Shown here one piece after another: positions 13,866 to 22,325 of a stretch of 29,555 bases of DNA (the first letter of the stretch is position 1; the number at the start of each line of letters is the position of its first letter). Source of the stretch: Treponema sp. UBA937 (GTDB lineage: Bacteria; Spirochaetota; Spirochaetia; Treponematales; Breznakiellaceae); NCBI GenBank assembly GCA_002293455.1, contig DBDH01000077.1, forward strand, positions 1 to 29,555. The letters run 5' to 3'. The translations under genes were made by a program, and so were the position numbers. The notes below the pieces were generated by a model, which saw only the letters and a program-made list of their open reading frames with translations, was not told the DNA's origin and searched no databases.

Positions 13866-15251
13866 ATGAAGAAAGATATTATTGGTCCCTGGAGTTTCTA
13901 TCGTGAAGCCCTTGCGATAGCACTGCCGGTAATGGCGCAGCAGTTTATCATGGGGATGGTTTCCCTTATCGATAACTTTATGGTTGCCGGTTTGGGCGAC
14001 ACGAGTATGGCTGCGGTAAACGTGGCAAATCAGCTTAATTTTATTTGTGTGGTTCTCATCAACACGGTGTGTGCGGCGGGGGGAATTTATCTTGCTCAAT
14101 TTTGCGGAGCAAAAAATCCGGAAGGGATGAAACATGCGCTGCGCTTTAAAGTGATTTTTTCGTTTTTGGTGGCGTCCATCTATGTTGTATGCTGTTGGAC
14201 GGTTCCGGGTGCGATGGTCTCTATGATGACGCAGGGAAATGCCGCACAGGCAGATATTATTCCCGTAGGAATTGAATATCTCAAACTGGTATCGTTTACA
14301 TTTTTCTTTCAGGCACTTTCCACAGCGATTGGGACTTCTTTTCGTGAAATCGGCAAGCCGAAAATTCCGCTTATTATTTCGGCTGTTGCGACGCTCGTAA
14401 ATACAGCGGGAAACTATTGTCTCATTTATGGAAATTTCGGCGCGCCGCGTCTTGAAGTTGCCGGGGCTGCAATCGCAACAATGATCGCCCGTATTTTTGA
14501 ACTTGTTTGTTTTGTTATGTACATGTACAAGACAAAGCCGGATTTCTTTGTACGCGCACGGGAAATTTTCTTTGTGAAGATAAAACTCGTCAAAGAAATA
14601 TTAACACGTTCCGCAATGATGTTTGTTTCTGAAATTTCCTGGGTAAGTTCAGAGACGATCATCACCGCTTTGTACAACAGCCGGGGCGGCGCGGAAGTTG
14701 TTGCCGGAATGGCGGCAGGCTGGACAATCGCGAATATTTTCTTTCTCATATTCGGCGGCATTTTCACGGCCTCTACGGTTGTCGTTGGCGGAACCTTAGG
14801 CGCCGGCAAACTTGACGATGCCCGCAAGAAGGCCCGGTGGATTACCTCAGGTTCGGTTATTTCCGGAACGATTGTCGCTTTTTTTGGGGCTTTGATGTCG
14901 CTTGTAATAATTCCGCTTGTGTTTTCAAACTTGACAGCGGAAGCCAGATCGATAACGACATGGCTTATCGTAGTTATCCTCCTCTATATGCCGATTTGGT
15001 CATGGCTCAATTCGCAGTTTGCCATTTCCAGAGCCGGCGGCGACACTGTCATGGGAATGATTGTTGACTTAAGCGTAAATACCCTCATCTTTGTACCGGC
15101 TGCTTTTCTTCTCACCTTTTTAACTGGTATCGGTCCTGTTGAAATGTTTGCTATTTTGAAATTAAGTGATTTCGTAAAAATGACCATTTGCTACAAACTG
15201 ATGAAAAAAGAAAAATGGGTAAGAAATCTTGCCGCCGGAAATATTGTTTGA
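13866..15251 (+). CDS. MATE-family multidrug/cation efflux transporter
   Basis: This 461-aa inner-membrane protein has about twelve hydrophobic helices. The opening segment EALAIALPVMAQQFIMGMVSLIDNFMVAGLGDTSMAAVNVANQ, split over residues 13-55, has the MATE layout of a helix followed by the D-x-x-M/F-V-G-x-LG motif. The repeat half beginning near residue 240 (TRSAMMFVSEISWV) mirrors it, as expected for the two-bundle fold. Such pumps exchange Na+ or H+ for cationic drugs or dyes; the substrate cannot be told. The nearest Shine-Dalgarno-like GGAG is 14 bases before the ATG, so initiation may be weak. It is convergent with the next gene, with eight bases between stops. Confidence 0.92.
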   Translation: MKKDIIGPWSFYREALAIALPVMAQQFIMGMVSLIDNFMVAGLGDTSMAAVNVANQLNFICVVLINTVCAAGGIYLAQFCGAKNPEGMKHALRFKVIFSFLVASIYVVCCWTVPGAMVSMMTQGNAAQADIIPVGIEYLKLVSFTFFFQALSTAIGTSFREIGKPKIPLIISAVATLVNTAGNYCLIYGNFGAPRLEVAGAAIATMIARIFELVCFVMYMYKTKPDFFVRAREIFFVKIKLVKEILTRSAMMFVSEISWVSSETIITALYNSRGGAEVVAGMAAGWTIANIFFLIFGGIFTASTVVVGGTLGAGKLDDARKKARWITSGSVISGTIVAFFGALMSLVIIPLVFSNLTAEARSITTWLIVVILLYMPIWSWLNSQFAISRAGGDTVMGMIVDLSVNTLIFVPAAFLLTFLTGIGPVEMFAILKLSDFVKMTICYKLMKKEKWVRNLAAGNIV

Positions 15252-15259
15252 CTTGTTTT

Positions 15260-16003
15260 TCACCAGCCTAAAATTCTCTTCCGGTATTCTTCGCCGATGC
15301 GTGTAAGGGCTTCCTCTGTGGTTTCATCGTTTGTTTTCTTTTGATTTAAATCGATGGTAAATTGATTCATGGAAAAATGGCGGTACAGAAAAATCTTTTC
15401 GCGCAATGTTTCGTTTTCTGGATACAGCGATTTTATTGTATCGGTATAAACTTCAAAGAGGCCTTTCTTTTTCATTTCTGAATAACCGATAATCCAAACC
15501 GGAATTCCTCCCAGTGCTTTTTGAAATTGATACAACAGTTCCGCCATTTTCTTTTGGGAATCCATTACGGCTGTTTCAACAGCAGATCCATCCAATTCAA
15601 TCAGTTTTTTTAATTCGATAGTTCTTGCCGTGTGAATCGGCGTTTTATTTAAAATGATAACATGCTTCCGAAAATCGATTCCTAGATCAGGATTTTTTCT
15701 GAAAAAACCATCGGCAAGTTTTCCGGAAGCTCCGACCAGGTAACGCTGATTCTTTGTTTCTTGTTCTTTGCGCCCAGGGTTATCCGCGACAAGAATCATT
15801 TTGATCGTATTTTGTAACACAATCTCATCCAAAGCCTTATTGAAAACAATCGGCGTTTCCAAAAGATAGCTGCCGCCTTCCCGTTCCGAAAGAAGTTTTT
15901 CCTGCACTTCCTTTAATTGCGGAACCTGACTGATAAGCGAATCCGTATAGGATCGATATGCTTCTTTAACGGCACAAAAATCGTTCCAGGTTTTTTCATT
16001 CAT
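15260..16003 (-). CDS. Uracil-DNA glycosylase superfamily protein
   Basis: This 247-aa cytoplasmic protein shows the core of the uracil-DNA glycosylase fold. The segment ILVADNPGRKEQE (residues about 70-82) corresponds to the G-x-x-PG-x-x-E water-activating motif. YLVGASGKLADGFF corresponds to the F-V-G-x-AG-x-LL loop. VIILNKTPIHTAR corresponds to the strand and loop N-K-x-x-P-x-x-R. The first 60 residues are helical and unlike classical family 1-5 enzymes, so the substrate is uncertain. I start at the ATG at 16003; an in-frame TTG at 16021 would add six residues. The member is divergent, and catalytic activity is inferred, not shown. Confidence 0.72.
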   Translation of the reverse strand: MNEKTWNDFCAVKEAYRSYTDSLISQVPQLKEVQEKLLSEREGGSYLLETPIVFNKALDEIVLQNTIKMILVADNPGRKEQETKNQRYLVGASGKLADGFFRKNPDLGIDFRKHVIILNKTPIHTARTIELKKLIELDGSAVETAVMDSQKKMAELLYQFQKALGGIPVWIIGYSEMKKKGLFEVYTDTIKSLYPENETLREKIFLYRHFSMNQFTIDLNQKKTNDETTEEALTRIGEEYRKRILGW

Positions 16004-16078
16004 AACATGAGTGTATCCCAAAAAGGATGAATATTTATAGGGTGGATGGGGATATGAGGAATAACAAAATTCAAAGCA

Positions 16079-17155
16079 TCAATTTCCAAAAATATAACGA
16101 ATTCCGGTAGAAATCCTTGTAGCTGCGCTTAGGTTTGCCATCCAGTTGTCGGTTTGACCCGGTTTCGGATAATAGAACTGCCAGGCTAATTCTCCATAAA
16201 CGGCAAGTTTTCCGCTGACGGCGTTGAAGGTGAACGGCGTAAAGGTGATGCCGCCTTCGCCGGTCCAACTGCTTCCTCCGTCAAAATACCGTTTCCCTTC
16301 CGGAACATCCAAAACAGGTTCGCCGATGCTGAGTACAGGTCCCAGAAATACCCGGAACATATCTCCCCCAAAGGAAAGCGTGAGAGGCAGCCGGAATACT
16401 CCCAGCTGGACATCCCATTCGGGGCGGAGTTCCAACCCGAGTTTCAGATTCATTCCGGCGGCAGAAAAAGCATAGGCGGCCCCCAACTGAAAACCGGCAC
16501 CCCGGATAACAGAAGTTTCGTGAATATAATTGTTCCAAGAAACAGCTCCGCCAAGGGAAAACTCGAATTTTGAAGTTTTTTGCTGAGGCGGCATTACCGG
16601 ATTTTCTTTGTAAGTTTGATTTTCCGGAACCGGCTCGGCAGCCGCGAGCACCGCGTCGGAATCATGAGAAACGGCCCGTCCCGCGCCGATATACGTTCTT
16701 TTCCAGTAATATTCATCCAGGGAAGAAAACGTAACCCCCGTGCGGGGTCCCGCCGACGCGGAATGAATAAATCTTCCGTTTCCGGCATAAATTCCCACAT
16801 GAGAAACGGTACCGGTAGTGTTAAAGAAAACAAGGTCCCCCGCTTGGAGGTCCGCCGTATCAATCTTTTCTACCCAGGGATACAAAGTCTCGACGGTTCT
16901 GGGAATCGAAACGTTCATGGTATCTTTAAAAGCCAGGTATACCAGCCCCGAACAATCCATCCCTCCAGAAGTCATACCGCCGTAATGGTATGGAACTCCC
17001 AAATATTTTTCCGCTTCTTTAATTAATCGCAATCTCGCCATATCAGGCTGTTCCGTACGTATGGGAGGAAGCGCAAAAATCGTAGTCCGCGTCAATAAAA
17101 AAAGCATGAGACAAATGATGATTTTCTGCATAAATCTTACAGAATTGGTAAACAT
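16079..17155 (-). CDS. NlpC/P60 cell-wall peptidase with C-terminal barrel-like domain
   Basis: This 358-aa secreted protein has a signal peptide ending RTTIFA (about residue 28) and then an NlpC/P60 cysteine-peptidase domain (about 38-155). The catalytic residues are visible: Cys68 in GGMDCSGL, His119 in SHVGIYAG and the polar His131 in RFIHSAS. Such enzymes cut peptide cross-links of murein. After a Pro/Gln-rich linker (about 165-190) comes a region of about 170 residues made of alternating amphipathic strands (EFSLGGAVSWN, LKLGLELRPEWD, LTLSFGGDMF, IRYIFGN) that looks like an outer-membrane beta-barrel. The start was placed at 17155, where a promoter predicts a leaderless message. ATGs at 17161 and 17131 are alternatives. 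Confidence 0.82.
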   Translation of the reverse strand: MFTNSVRFMQKIIICLMLFLLTRTTIFALPPIRTEQPDMARLRLIKEAEKYLGVPYHYGGMTSGGMDCSGLVYLAFKDTMNVSIPRTVETLYPWVEKIDTADLQAGDLVFFNTTGTVSHVGIYAGNGRFIHSASAGPRTGVTFSSLDEYYWKRTYIGAGRAVSHDSDAVLAAAEPVPENQTYKENPVMPPQQKTSKFEFSLGGAVSWNNYIHETSVIRGAGFQLGAAYAFSAAGMNLKLGLELRPEWDVQLGVFRLPLTLSFGGDMFRVFLGPVLSIGEPVLDVPEGKRYFDGGSSWTGEGGITFTPFTFNAVSGKLAVYGELAWQFYYPKPGQTDNWMANLSAATRISTGIRYIFGN

Positions 17156-17161
17156 ATTCAT

Positions 17162-17190
17162 AATGTACTGCTTTTTATCCCCGATTTCAA
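17162..17190 (-). promoter_or_regulatory. Promoter overlapping the start of the NlpC/P60 gene
   Basis: On the - strand, TTGAAA (17190-17185), a 17-bp spacer and TACATT (17167-17162) end six bases before the ATG at 17155. The initiation point would fall on that start codon, or give a short leader to the ATG at 17131. Confidence 0.5.
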
Positions 17191-17295
17191 ATTGAAAGAT
17201 TGAAACAAACCCACTCATCACTATTTTCGGCAATTTCGAGGGCCGTGATCACCGAAAAAAACTCCGGGTCCGTCAAAGAGATTTTCGCGGGATAA

Positions 17296-19575
17296 TCAGC
17301 GCACTTCGATTTCTACGGCAGCATAATTTCCCAGTTCATCTTCCGCTTCAATAAGATGTTGTCCTTTGGCAAGGGGCAGCATAAAGACGCCTGCGTTGTT
17401 AAGCACGCCGGAAAGAATTCCGTCAACAAAAATGGCGGAACCCGGCTCAAAACCATACGTTTCAATACGGGCGGCTTGAGCGGATGCGGGATAGGATGGA
17501 TCGATATAAAACACCGAACCTGATACGGGAATGCGGATTCCTACAGATTGATTACGCTCTGTTCCGGCGCTTCTAAAGCGTTCGACAATCCAGGACTGAT
17601 ACTCCGGTGGATACACAACACCGGAATGGTTGTGCCAAGTGCACATGCCGGGGATTTCATGGGCTGGAAACCATTCACGAACACTGCCGACACAATCCGG
17701 CGTAACAAGCATTCCCGATAAAGCGCAAATGTCCCGCTCAACCAGTCCGGCGGGAACGGTTCCGCCGACATGCGCGGAATGTGACGGCTTGTTATACGAT
17801 GAAGGCAAAGCGGATACAAGCTGACTCAAAATGTTCGCGGCTATTCTCGCCGGAATGGAACTGCCGGTCGCGCCGACCACGGTTTCGCCGGAAAAGTTTC
17901 CCATCCAAACACCGACCGTGTACTGTTGCGTAGCTGCCAGCGCCCAAATATTTTGGAATTGGTTCGACGTCCCGGTTTTAAACATCACCGGAAAAGGCAA
18001 TTGAAAAACCGGAGCAGGCCCGAATCCCGGATAGCGGCTGGCTTTATCGGAAAGTATATCGCAGATGATCCAGGCTGTTTCGGGCGACATAACGGTATCA
18101 TGTTCTGCCGTTTTTTCGTTTTCATCTTCGCCCGATTCATAAAAGCGGAGTTTTGCGGGAATGCCGCCTCTGGGAAAAGCGGCAAACGCGGTGACCAGCT
18201 CCTCAAGACTGATCTCGGCATTTCCCAGCGCTAAACCCGTTCCGTGAGTTCCCATTTTTTCAGTGATAGAATAAAAGCCCAATTGTTCCAAATAACGTTC
18301 AAAGCGGGAAACGCCAAGCCGTTCCAGGGTATACACGGCCGGAATATTTAAGGATGAGGCAAGGGCAATCCTCATTCTGACAGGACCGTTAAAGCGGCGG
18401 TCAAAATTCGAGGGAATGTATCCTTCGCTTCCGCCGAACACCGAAGGAAGATCGGGCAAAATATCGTTCGGACCGATGCCGGCATCCATCGCCATGGCAT
18501 AAAGAAAAGGTTTCAGGCAGGAACCAGGCTGATTCAACACTTGCACTCCGTCAATCTTTCCCTGTGTTTCTTCATCAAACCAGGACTTTGAACCGACGTA
18601 GGCAAGAATATTTCCGGTCGCGTTTTCGATAAGAAGAATCGCCCCGGTTCCAACCCGGTTGCCGGAAAGCTGAAGAAGCTCGTTCTCTAATTGATGTTCG
18701 GCAAAGGCCTGTATGTTTGCGTCTAAAGTACTTTTGATAATCCGCTGAGACTGATCATCCTGTATCATAGCTGCCAGCCGTGTTGTAAAATGCGGCGCAT
18801 GAAACGGCGCTCGGTCTTTATCGCTGATGTGTTTTATTCCGGATATAATCGCCGTTAATATTTCTTCATCAATGTGCAGATTACACCGCCGGGCGAGCAG
18901 AGCCGCGGCCTCAAACGAAGCTCCTTCATTGTAAAGAGGATCGTAAAGCGAAGGCCTCCGGGGAACCACCGCCAGAACCGCGGCGTGAACATCATCAAGT
19001 TGATTTACCGTAAGACCAAAACGGGTTCTCGCCATCGCGCCAATGCCTTCAATGTTGCTTCCAAAGGGAATCCCGTTAAACCACAATCCAAGAATTTCCT
19101 GTTTTGAAAGTTTGGCTTCCAGACGCAGCGCGTCCCAGGCTTCTATCAACTTGCCTTTCATTCCCGGCGGATGAGGCTTGATGATCCGCGCCAGCTGCAT
19201 CGTGATAGTTGACGCACCGGAAACAATTTCCCCGGCCCGAAAGTTCCGCCACGCGCTTGCCGCAATCGACAAAGGATCAATCCCCGGATGAAGATAAAAA
19301 CGCCGGTCTTCCGCTCGGATAAATATCCGCCTCACTCCCGCGGGAATCTGATCCAGACTGACCCATTCCCGTTTCACACCGTCTTCCGGCGGAATAACTC
19401 TCAACGTTAATCCGTTTCTGTCCTGGACAAGCAATCCGTAAGACCGTTGTTTAAAGGCATCCAATTCCGGAAAAGGCATCAGAGCCAGAACAATATGCAT
19501 CAAAATGAAGGCCGCGAAAAAAACGGCCGCAATGAGAAGCAGTACTTTCAGCCATCGATATTTTATCATGTTCAT
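17296..19575 (-). CDS. pbpC: Penicillin-binding protein 1C, bifunctional peptidoglycan synthase
   Basis: This 759-aa membrane-anchored enzyme has one N-terminal transmembrane helix (11-33). The glycosyltransferase GT51 domain carries the catalytic Glu89 in RAEDRRFYLHPGID and the SGASTITMQLAR motif. The transpeptidase domain has the serine nucleophile in S352-C-L-K355, the S408-L-N410 triad and K533-T-G535. The last 90 residues (from about 670) form the BiPBP C-terminal domain characteristic of PbpC. It polymerises and cross-links murein. The start at 19575 lacks a Shine-Dalgarno; a TATGAT box (19587-19582) is six bases upstream. The upstream neighbour by sequence is a repeat-rich gap, and the NlpC/P60 peptidase gene lies downstream on the same strand, so the two may belong to one wall-remodelling unit. 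Confidence 0.93.
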   Translation of the reverse strand: MNMIKYRWLKVLLLIAAVFFAAFILMHIVLALMPFPELDAFKQRSYGLLVQDRNGLTLRVIPPEDGVKREWVSLDQIPAGVRRIFIRAEDRRFYLHPGIDPLSIAASAWRNFRAGEIVSGASTITMQLARIIKPHPPGMKGKLIEAWDALRLEAKLSKQEILGLWFNGIPFGSNIEGIGAMARTRFGLTVNQLDDVHAAVLAVVPRRPSLYDPLYNEGASFEAAALLARRCNLHIDEEILTAIISGIKHISDKDRAPFHAPHFTTRLAAMIQDDQSQRIIKSTLDANIQAFAEHQLENELLQLSGNRVGTGAILLIENATGNILAYVGSKSWFDEETQGKIDGVQVLNQPGSCLKPFLYAMAMDAGIGPNDILPDLPSVFGGSEGYIPSNFDRRFNGPVRMRIALASSLNIPAVYTLERLGVSRFERYLEQLGFYSITEKMGTHGTGLALGNAEISLEELVTAFAAFPRGGIPAKLRFYESGEDENEKTAEHDTVMSPETAWIICDILSDKASRYPGFGPAPVFQLPFPVMFKTGTSNQFQNIWALAATQQYTVGVWMGNFSGETVVGATGSSIPARIAANILSQLVSALPSSYNKPSHSAHVGGTVPAGLVERDICALSGMLVTPDCVGSVREWFPAHEIPGMCTWHNHSGVVYPPEYQSWIVERFRSAGTERNQSVGIRIPVSGSVFYIDPSYPASAQAARIETYGFEPGSAIFVDGILSGVLNNAGVFMLPLAKGQHLIEAEDELGNYAAVEIEVR

Positions 19576-19858
19576 TCAATTATCATAATATCATGAATGA
19601 ACAAAAAATTCAGGCGATATCATCGTAACTTAATCGCAAATTCGTTGTCTTGATTCGTGTTGAGGGTTTAATACCCCGCCGCTCTGCGGCGCTCAAAAAA
19701 GGTATTAAACCCGAATACAACCACCAAAGCAGAACCAACATACCTCGCTGCTCTGCGGCGAGGTTGTTGATTGTATGCGGAGGGATGTTGATTGTTATAT
19801 GATTCTTAATATAGAATACTTGAAGATAAGAAATAGGTTATTTACAAAGGAGAGATGT
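19576..19858. other. Repeat-rich intergenic region
   Basis: This 283-bp gap separates divergent pbpC and the outer-membrane protein gene. It contains the palindromic repeats at 19657-19770 and an A/T-rich stretch (19780-19845) that may contain the promoter for the barrel protein. No gene is supported. Confidence 0.5.
19657..19770. repeat. Dispersed palindromic repeat, copies 2 and 3
   Basis: GGGTTTAATACC (about 19664-19675) is mirrored by GGTATTAAACCC (19701-19712). Between them is a small hairpin CGCCGC-TCT-GCGGCG (19677-19691). A second hairpin, CTCGCTGC-TCT-GCGGCGAG, follows at 19744-19762. Both share the GCTCTGCGGCG word, and the block opens with the same 17-bp GTGTTGAGGGTTTAATA found at 12811. 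Confidence 0.75.
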
Positions 19859-20524
19859 ATGAAGAAAATGCTTTTTGTATGTTTGTTGATGTTGATTATC
19901 AATGTCTTTTCGTTTTCTTTGGAAGAATCCTGGTTATCAACCGGAGCCGGTTTTGGAAATTATATTGAAAAAGATAAAGCGTTGGGCGATTTTTATATGG
20001 GAGCTTTCGGAATAAATCTTTCTGGTTATGGCTTTTGGAATAAAAAAAATATCGGCATATTTTATAACTATGGTTTTCTTTTTCCATCGGTCAACAATAT
20101 AGAAAATAATTTTGATCCAATACTACAATTCGATTTTTTATGGGGCGTCGGATTTAGGCATCATATAAGCGAAAAGTTAAAACTTCATTATGGTATTGGT
20201 TTTAACGTTTTTTTCTCATCGTTTATGGACAGAATAGATAGAGATCATAAAACTACTGATTATAGAATAGGACTTGGAATAGGAGGCGACATCGGAATAA
20301 AGTATGATATTACTGATGTTGTTTATGTTGATTTTGGAACATCGCTTTCATATAACTTTGCCAGTTACAGAAATGTTAAATCAACAAATGATAATTGGAC
20401 CAACACAAAACAGGAAGCTTCCGGTTGGATTAATAATTTTTCGATGATTGGGATTAAACCCTATATCGCTGTTGGTTTTAATGTTTATGAAGAGTCGAAC
20501 GGGAAATGGGGGAAACCCGAATAA
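19859..20524 (+). CDS. Outer-membrane beta-barrel protein
   Basis: This 221-aa secreted protein starts at ATG 19859 with AAAGGAG six bases before it. The N-terminus MKKMLFVCLLMLIINVFSFS is a signal peptide. The mature part is built of alternating hydrophobic and aromatic strands rich in Gly, Tyr and Phe (GFGNYIEKD, MGAFGINLSGYGFW, FLWGVGFRHHISEKLKLHYG, IGLGIGGDIGIKYD, YVDFGTSLSYNFASY), which points to a small 8-10-stranded barrel. A longer frame from 19775 has no ribosome binding site and lacks a signal peptide. It closely resembles the outer-membrane-like proteins numerous in treponemes, but I cannot assign a specific family. It is an isolated + strand gene in a - strand region, with lower G+C than its neighbours. 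Confidence 0.8.
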   Translation: MKKMLFVCLLMLIINVFSFSLEESWLSTGAGFGNYIEKDKALGDFYMGAFGINLSGYGFWNKKNIGIFYNYGFLFPSVNNIENNFDPILQFDFLWGVGFRHHISEKLKLHYGIGFNVFFSSFMDRIDRDHKTTDYRIGLGIGGDIGIKYDITDVVYVDFGTSLSYNFASYRNVKSTNDNWTNTKQEASGWINNFSMIGIKPYIAVGFNVYEESNGKWGKPE

Positions 20525-20540
20525 AAGGAATAATTCGGCA

Positions 20541-20590
20541 GAAACTGTGCGATCTGTAATAACAGTATTTGTTACAGATTACGCAGTTTC
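20541..20590. terminator. Inverted repeat at a convergent junction
   Basis: GAAACTG (20541-20547) pairs with CAGTTTC (20584-20590), and ATCTGTAA (20552-20559) with TTACAGAT (20572-20579), with four mismatched bases on each side between them. The right arm overlaps the last codons of the - strand TPR gene. It probably ends transcription from both sides. No long T-run is present. Confidence 0.6.
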
Positions 20591-22275
20591 CTTAATTCAA
20601 GGCGGATTTGCAAGTTGTTTGGATCAAGGTCTTGTGCGTAGTATAACACTCTTCTTGCTTCCTGAACATTTCCCAAGGCTCTAAAACACAGGGCAATGTT
20701 GAGCTGAATTAAAGCCTGGTCTTTGTTGTTTCCGCAAAGCGATGAAGCACTTTCAAAATATTCTATTGCTTCGGTTAACGCTAATTGTGATTTCTTGATA
20801 AGTCCAAGATTTGCCGGAATTTCCCAGCCGGATTCGGGAGAAACACTTTTAAGAAGTTCTTCGGCGTAATCCAAATCTCCCGCGCGCATGGCGTCCAGTG
20901 CTTTTTGCAAGGTCAACCAGGGAGCGTCAATGTTATTGTATTCCGCGTTTTTTTTCAGATAATCAGCTTCGTCAAACATCCGCATTTCTTGAAAAAAATA
21001 TGAAGCCCATTGATATATTTCAGGATTCGCGGGATAACGGCCTAAAAGCAGCCAGGTATCCGCGACGGTTTTTCCCGGTTCCGAGTAACCCCTGTTTTGC
21101 TTGATCAACTCCAGTTCAATGAAAGGATCGGCTTGTTTTGCAAAAGTTTGATGTAACAATCGTACCGCGCTCTCGTGATTCAGCAGGCGGGAATACATAA
21201 TAATTCCCGATAGATTATCCGGGGAAATTGCGAGAAGTTTTTCCAGATAAGCCTGTCTTTCATCATTGGCCCCGGAAGTGCCTGCCAAATTATAGAGAGC
21301 TTTTTCAAGAATCGAATACGGCACAGCCTCTTGGTCATCTTCCGGAAAAGTGAGAAGATTCCAGAAGAAACGGGCATCGTTTGTGTTATCCGCCCGGTAA
21401 AGCGCGTCTGCCAAGCGGATAATACTTTGGCTGTTTACATAAGGATAATCTTCAATCCCTAAAACTGATGCCGCCGTCATGGGATTATTAAAATCATACG
21501 ACGCTTCAACCAAAAACCACGCGGAGACGGGCTGTTCCAAAAGCGTCGTTCTATATCTATTGATTAGATTGACGGCCGCGTCTTTGCGGTCCGCAAGTAT
21601 TTGAAGAATTGCCGCGGACGTAATAAGACCGGGCTGTTCATTTTTATCGATACGATCTATGCCGGACATAAATATTTCCGCGGCGCGGGGAATCTGTTTT
21701 GCCGTTGTAAGCGTCCTTGCTGATCCTTCAAACAGATAAAACCCCAATAAGATTACGGAATTCCTGACAGAAATATTTTTTATATAATTCGACAAATCTT
21801 TTTTATCATTATCATCAAGCTGATTTTTTTGCAGCAGCAGAGCTTCGCCGGCAATGATTGAAATGTTTTCCGAATACGGAAACATTGCGAGGTTCCGGTA
21901 AACGGCATTCTGGTATTGAGGTACATATGCCGGAATCTCCTTTGCCAGAATCCGCCGCCGCTTCAATATGGATACATGCGCATCAACACTAAGAGCGTTT
22001 TTTTCCGCTGTGTTCAGAATAAAATCCAGGCGGTTAATCGGAGGTGATAATCGATTTTGCGCTAAAACCCGGTCAAACTCATCCAGACTTTCCAAAAGCC
22101 CCCCGGCTTCGGAACTGGAACGAGTAACGGCTGCTTGCTCTTGCCGGAAACTTTCTTTTGCGTGAATAATGGAAACAATTAACAGCGGTATCGAAATACA
22201 TGTAGACAGGATAAGTCCGGCGATACATACAACACGTAATATGTTTCCGGAACTAATGCTTTTTATCATACCCAT
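20572..22275 (-). CDS. Membrane-anchored TPR-repeat protein
   Basis: This 567-aa protein has one N-terminal transmembrane helix (about residues 11-36, VVCIAGLILSTCISIPLLIV). The remainder is helical and periplasmic or cytoplasmic by default. The C-terminal third carries tetratricopeptide-like units (AMRAGDLDYAEELLKSV, LTEAIEYFESASSLCGN, ALCFRALGNVQEARRVLYY, AQDLDPNNLQIRLE). The first 400 residues hold less regular repeats with L-x-x-A-x-Y patterns, perhaps further TPR/Sel1-like helices. It lies 50 bases behind nusB in the same direction, so the three-gene unit prolyl isomerase-nusB-TPR is likely. Its function is unknown; TPR scaffolds usually organise complexes. AGAGG lies about ten bases upstream of the ATG. 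Confidence 0.85.
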   Translation of the reverse strand: MGMIKSISSGNILRVVCIAGLILSTCISIPLLIVSIIHAKESFRQEQAAVTRSSSEAGGLLESLDEFDRVLAQNRLSPPINRLDFILNTAEKNALSVDAHVSILKRRRILAKEIPAYVPQYQNAVYRNLAMFPYSENISIIAGEALLLQKNQLDDNDKKDLSNYIKNISVRNSVILLGFYLFEGSARTLTTAKQIPRAAEIFMSGIDRIDKNEQPGLITSAAILQILADRKDAAVNLINRYRTTLLEQPVSAWFLVEASYDFNNPMTAASVLGIEDYPYVNSQSIIRLADALYRADNTNDARFFWNLLTFPEDDQEAVPYSILEKALYNLAGTSGANDERQAYLEKLLAISPDNLSGIIMYSRLLNHESAVRLLHQTFAKQADPFIELELIKQNRGYSEPGKTVADTWLLLGRYPANPEIYQWASYFFQEMRMFDEADYLKKNAEYNNIDAPWLTLQKALDAMRAGDLDYAEELLKSVSPESGWEIPANLGLIKKSQLALTEAIEYFESASSLCGNNKDQALIQLNIALCFRALGNVQEARRVLYYAQDLDPNNLQIRLELRKLRNL

Positions 22276-22325
22276 GGTTTTTTCGCCTCTGGGTTAATAC
22301 CCAAAATCCGCTTATACAGAGGGAC

